Shown here in pieces: positions 5,866-6,378 of a stretch of 6,378 nt of DNA. Each line of letters opens with the position of its first letter. The stretch's first letter is position 1. The translations under genes and the position numbers were made by a program. Source of the DNA: UBA1161 sp049520395 (GTDB lineage Bacteria > Planctomycetota > Phycisphaerae > Tepidisphaerales > Tepidisphaeraceae); the NCBI GenBank assembly GCA_049520395.1, contig JBEKPV010000186.1, positions 1 to 6,378 on the forward strand. The letters run 5' to 3'. Below the pieces are notes generated by a model. That model searched no databases, was not told the origin of the DNA, and was given only the letters and a program-made list of their open reading frames with translations.

Positions 5866-6378
5866 ATGATCGGATTCTGCTCCAGCCCGCGATTCGCCGA
5901 CCACCTGACCGGCCCGAACCATCCCGAGCGCCCGGATCGCATCCGCGCCATCGCCCTGGCCGTCCGGCAGGCGGGGCTGGTCGATTCGCCCAATCCGTTT
6001 CCCGAATTTCAAATCGATCTGCAACTTTCGCGCGTCGGCGGCGAAAAACTGGTGGAGATCGAGCCGACCATCGCGGATGAGGACGAGTTGCTCATGGTTC
6101 ACGATCGCCAGGAGATCGAAACCGTCCGGCGCGTTTGCCGGGGCGGCGGGGGAGTTTTGGATCAGGGAGACACCGCGGTCTGTCCGGAGAGTTTTGACGT
6201 GGCGCTTTTATCCTGCGGCGCGGTTTTGCGCTGCTGTGATGAAGTGATGGGCGGGACCATGCCGCGCGCTTTCGCGGCGGTGCGCCCGCCGGGACATCAT
6301 GCCGAGCCGGATCGGGCGATGGGGTTTTGTTTGTTCGCCAACGTGGCGATCGCCGCGCGATATTTGCAGCGGCGGCAT
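5866..6378 (+). CDS. Histone deacetylase superfamily amidohydrolase, 3' end cut off
   Basis: The first 171 residues of a zinc-dependent deacetylase of the HDAC/AcuC/acetylpolyamine amidohydrolase superfamily are present; the gene runs off the right edge. Family enzymes remove acetyl groups from lysines, polyamines or similar amides. Visible motifs are the N-terminal G-P-N-H-P-E-R-P-D-R-I (16-26), D-E-L-L-M-V-H-D (73-80), an S-F-D-V-A-L-L-S-C-G-A segment (109-119), and the active-site block R-P-P-G-H-H-A (140-146) with the catalytic His pair H144-H145, then M-G-F-C-L-F-A-N-V-A-I-A-A-R-Y (152-166) with F154 lining the substrate channel. The zinc-ligand Asp/His/Asp residues lie beyond the edge, so activity cannot be judged. 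About 20 residues (41-62) between the first two motifs look longer than in compact family members. Bacterial class II-like relatives are the closest by eye; the substrate is unknown. Confidence 0.9.
   Translation, partial: MIGFCSSPRFADHLTGPNHPERPDRIRAIALAVRQAGLVDSPNPFPEFQIDLQLSRVGGEKLVEIEPTIADEDELLMVHDRQEIETVRRVCRGGGGVLDQGDTAVCPESFDVALLSCGAVLRCCDEVMGGTMPRAFAAVRPPGHHAEPDRAMGFCLFANVAIAARYLQRRH

Overview
This GC-rich chromosomal window probably comes from a member of the Planctomycetota, perhaps Phycisphaerae-like. The evidence is suggestive, not decisive. A small membrane protein carries an N-terminal zinc ribbon of the form C-x2-C-G-Y-x-L-x-G-L-P...C-P-E-C-G, which is common in planctomycete proteins. 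The succinate dehydrogenase is the Bacillus type, with a single five-helix cytochrome b. Several starts have no clear Shine-Dalgarno sequence. Nothing in the window marks a mobile element, phage or CRISPR array.

Layout. Positions 1-393 are non-coding apart from a possible gene tail at the very left edge. They hold a G-quadruplex-type G-run motif, a perfect 9-bp hairpin and a good sigma70-like promoter (TTGCAT, 18-bp spacer, TATAAT). From that promoter a rightward run reads sdhC (cytochrome b558, GTG start at 394), sdhA (flavoprotein, 9-nt gap) and a polytopic PMT/GT39-like membrane glycosyltransferase. The glycosyltransferase GTG start overlaps the sdhA TGA stop by 4 nt. The sdhB iron-sulfur subunit expected after sdhA is absent from the window. 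A leftward lipoprotein gene of unknown function converges on the glycosyltransferase, overlapping it tail to tail by 50 bp. The lipoprotein gene is divergent from the zinc-ribbon membrane protein gene, and their two ATG codons interlock in a single CATG. After 17 nt and a clear ribosome binding site, a histone-deacetylase-superfamily amidohydrolase begins and is cut by the right edge.

How the genes work together. SdhC and SdhA are two of the three subunits of a succinate:quinone oxidoreductase linking the TCA cycle to the quinone pool; the Bacillus-like SdhC suggests menaquinone, which is inference. The glycosyltransferase looks co-transcribed with them but has no obvious metabolic link. The zinc-ribbon protein and the deacetylase-like enzyme are probably co-transcribed, with unknown partnership. 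Codon choice changes along the window. sdhC and sdhA use strongly C-ending codons, while the downstream genes, especially the deacetylase, use many G- and T-ending codons. This fits high expression of the respiratory genes.

I do not see a convincing undescribed multi-gene system. The points most worth a second look are the missing sdhB with a coupled glycosyltransferase in its place, and the CATG-interlocked divergent pair with a symmetrical -10 element.
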